From Burkholderiaceae bacterium (GTDB lineage: Bacteria; Pseudomonadota; Gammaproteobacteria; Burkholderiales; Burkholderiaceae_C): a stretch of DNA of 17,032 nucleotides. Below, piece after piece: positions 15,565 through 17,032 of the stretch (the stretch's first letter is position 1; every line of letters starts with the position of its first letter). A program made the translations under genes and the position numbers. Below the pieces are notes generated by a model. That model saw only the letters and a program-made list of their open reading frames with translations, had not been told where the DNA came from and searched no databases. Location of the stretch: contig JALRAA010000008.1 of assembly GCA_023262645.1 (NCBI GenBank), positions 1 to 17,032 of the forward strand, in the 5' to 3' direction.

Positions 15565-16410
15565 TCAGTTCTGGGCGTTAGCCCTGCAAACCTGCAACCA
15601 GTCATCGCCCATCCCGAGCGCCTGTCGCACATTGCGGGTCGTTACCCACTGCACTTCCTCCAAAGACACCCCGCGCAAATCTGCCAACAACTGCCCGATA
15701 CGCGGCACTTGGTCTGGTGTATTGCGGCCTTGGGCCACACCGGCCTCGCGCTGTGCAGCGGTCACATACAACCAATGCGGCGGTATATCGGGCGAGTCGG
15801 TTTCCAGCACCAACGCGTCCAGTGGCAATTCAGTCGCCAAGCGGCGCAATTGCAGCGCTCGCTCGTAAGTCAATGCACCGCCAAAGCCGAGCTTGAAACC
15901 CAGGTCGATGAATTGGCGGGCTTGCTGCAAGCTGCCATTGAATGCATGGGCAATGCCCCCTTGAACAGGCGTATGGCGTAAACCTTTCAACAACAGATCT
16001 GCGCTGCGCCGCACATGCAATATGACCGGCAATCTGTGTTGTCGAGCCAACTTCAACTGGGCGGTATAAAACCGTTGCTGTGTTGCCATGTCCAGACCCG
16101 GCACAAAACCATCTAAGCCGATTTCACCCACCGCCACCAAGCGCTTATCGCTGCGGTGGAAATGCAACTGCTGGTCTAGCGTTTGCAAATCTTGCGCTTG
16201 CGCTTTGGGTGTGTACAGAGGATGTATGCCCAACGCATACACATCACCGTGTGTATGCGCCAGCACGCGAACAGTGTCAAAGTTGGCCGCCTCGACCGCT
16301 GGCAAGACGCACAAGTCCACACCCGCAGACCGGGCTGAATCGCGAACCGCTTGACGGTCAGCGTCAAATTCAGCGGCATCCAAATGGCAATGGCTGTCTA
16401 CCCAATACAT
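15565..16410 (-). CDS. TatD-family metal-dependent hydrolase (DNase)
   Basis: This 281-residue member of the TatD/YcfH/YjjV family is a TIM-barrel metal-dependent phosphodiesterase acting on DNA in the cytoplasm. Metal-binding residues are all present: H7 and H9 in DSHCHLD, E96 in GEIGLD, H132 in ILHVRR, H155 in AHAFNG and D205 in ETDSP. The length is slightly above the usual 260 or so. Its place among the three E. coli paralogues cannot be settled, so no symbol is given. The ATG at 16410 leads straight into the conserved N terminus; no good Shine-Dalgarno is seen. It is the first gene of the nine-gene minus-strand run and is divergent from the CsgG-like lipoprotein gene. The next gene starts 13 bases after its stop. 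Confidence 0.93.
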   Translation of the reverse strand: MYWVDSHCHLDAAEFDADRQAVRDSARSAGVDLCVLPAVEAANFDTVRVLAHTHGDVYALGIHPLYTPKAQAQDLQTLDQQLHFHRSDKRLVAVGEIGLDGFVPGLDMATQQRFYTAQLKLARQHRLPVILHVRRSADLLLKGLRHTPVQGGIAHAFNGSLQQARQFIDLGFKLGFGGALTYERALQLRRLATELPLDALVLETDSPDIPPHWLYVTAAQREAGVAQGRNTPDQVPRIGQLLADLRGVSLEEVQWVTTRNVRQALGMGDDWLQVCRANAQN

Positions 16411-16582
16411 ATTGTGATTGTGGCCATTACCATCAAGCAGCTAAAGGGCTGAGTCAAACACCTCATAAAGCAATCAAGTTCGGCAATGAAGTTTGGGGTA
16501 ATCACTTATATTCAAAGCAATGTCTGCAGGATGGGTCTCTGGTTTTTCACCAATCCCAATTGCAGATTTCAAGGAGTTTCAC
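16411..16582. promoter_or_regulatory. Divergent promoter region between tatD-like and CsgG-like genes
   Basis: This 172-base spacer separates two divergent genes and must hold promoters for both. For the minus strand, TTGACT (plus-strand AGTCAA at 16452-16457) is a fair -35 box, but the sequence 17 bases on (GATGGT) is a poor -10. For the plus strand, TATATT at 16507-16512 is a good -10, but no clear -35 lies 16-18 bases upstream. AAGGAG at 16571-16576, six bases before the ATG at 16583, is a strong ribosome site for the lipoprotein gene. I see no RNA gene or strong dyad here. Confidence 0.35.
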
Positions 16583-17032
16583 ATGAAATGTATTCAAACG
16601 ACCCTTTCGGTGTTTTTTGTGTCTACGCTGATGCTGGCAGGATGCGCCACTGAATCCTCAAAGTCACTGACCACCCCCCAAGTGATCAGTGCAGACAGCA
16701 CCTACAACGGCCCTCGTTTTTCTTTGGCTATTGGCAAATTTGAAAACCGCTCCAGCTTCTTACGCGGCTTGTTTTCAGACGGAATAGACCGGTTGGGCAA
16801 CCAAAGCAAAACCATTTTGATCAGCCACTTACAACAAGCCAACAGGTTCTCTGTGATGGACCGTGACAATTTGGGTGAAGCCAAATTTGAAAAAGATATT
16901 GAAGGCAAAACACCCAACCTCAAGAGCGCAGACTATTTGGTGACAGGCGACATTACCGAGTTTGGCCGTAAAGAGGTCGGTGATCAACAACTGTTTGGTT
17001 TGCTCGGGAGAGGCAAAACCCAAGTGGCGTAT
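16583..17032 (+). CDS. CsgG/HfaB-family outer-membrane lipoprotein, 5' part
   Basis: The first 150 codons of a lipoprotein gene run off the window end without a stop. The signal peptide MKCIQTTLSVFFVSTLMLAGC has lipobox LAGC with acylated C21; the following alanine predicts outer-membrane sorting. The mature part shows CsgG-family features: FSLAIGKFENRS (first strand), the amphipathic helix ILISHLQQANRFSVMDRDNL, and SADYLVTGDITEFGRKEVG. CsgG is the nonameric curli secretion pore and HfaB anchors the Caulobacter holdfast; many relatives of unknown role exist, so a curli function is not implied. AAGGAG six bases upstream fixes the start. It is divergent from the TatD-like gene, and its operon partners would lie beyond the window. 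LspA, encoded at 921, would process its signal peptide. Confidence 0.87.
   Translation, partial: MKCIQTTLSVFFVSTLMLAGCATESSKSLTTPQVISADSTYNGPRFSLAIGKFENRSSFLRGLFSDGIDRLGNQSKTILISHLQQANRFSVMDRDNLGEAKFEKDIEGKTPNLKSADYLVTGDITEFGRKEVGDQQLFGLLGRGKTQVAY

Overview
This is chromosomal DNA from a Betaproteobacterium, most likely order Burkholderiales and close to Comamonadaceae. The signs are the ileS-lspA pair, a DUF3422 gene, tripartite tricarboxylate transporter genes, a GC content that looks to be in the mid-to-high 50s, and the codon use. The genus cannot be fixed from the sequence alone. I see no tRNA, rRNA, CRISPR array, insertion sequence or phage gene.

Layout. (1) 1-1433, plus strand: the 3' part of ileS followed directly by lspA. 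(2) 1439-4100, minus strand: a quinone oxidoreductase (qor) whose stop overlaps the start of an ArnT-like membrane glycosyltransferase gene. That second gene is split by a one-base frameshift near 2041. (3) 4192-5121, plus strand: an EamA/DMT transporter, divergent from qor, with a strong inverted repeat in the shared promoter region. (4) 5122-5368: a markedly AT-rich spacer, then 5369-7240, plus strand, an orphan hybrid histidine kinase. (5) 7255-16410, minus strand: nine closely packed genes. In transcription order they are TatD-type DNase, spermidine-synthase-like protein, tctB, tctA, DUF3422 protein, a likely intrinsic terminator, gamma-glutamyltransferase-like protein, EamA/DMT transporter, a divergent SDR, and a prolyl-4-hydroxylase-type Fe(II)/2-oxoglutarate oxygenase. 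(6) 16583 to the end, plus strand: the 5' part of a CsgG/HfaB-family outer-membrane lipoprotein gene.

How they may work together. Most genes are housekeeping or common accessory genes. The most system-like unit is 7255-11395: an acyl/glutamyl-transfer Ntn hydrolase, an exporter, an SDR with a changed catalytic pair and an Fe/2OG oxygenase, joined by spacers of 3, -10 and -1 bases. This arrangement suggests one coupled small-molecule or amino-acid-derivative pathway, but the substrate is unknown and the pathway is inference. The TctB-TctA permease pair has no substrate-binding TctC in the window. Other points to revisit are the broken glycosyltransferase, the dyad before the DMT gene, the AT-rich promoter of the kinase, and the changed active-site residues of the GGT-like protein and the SDR.
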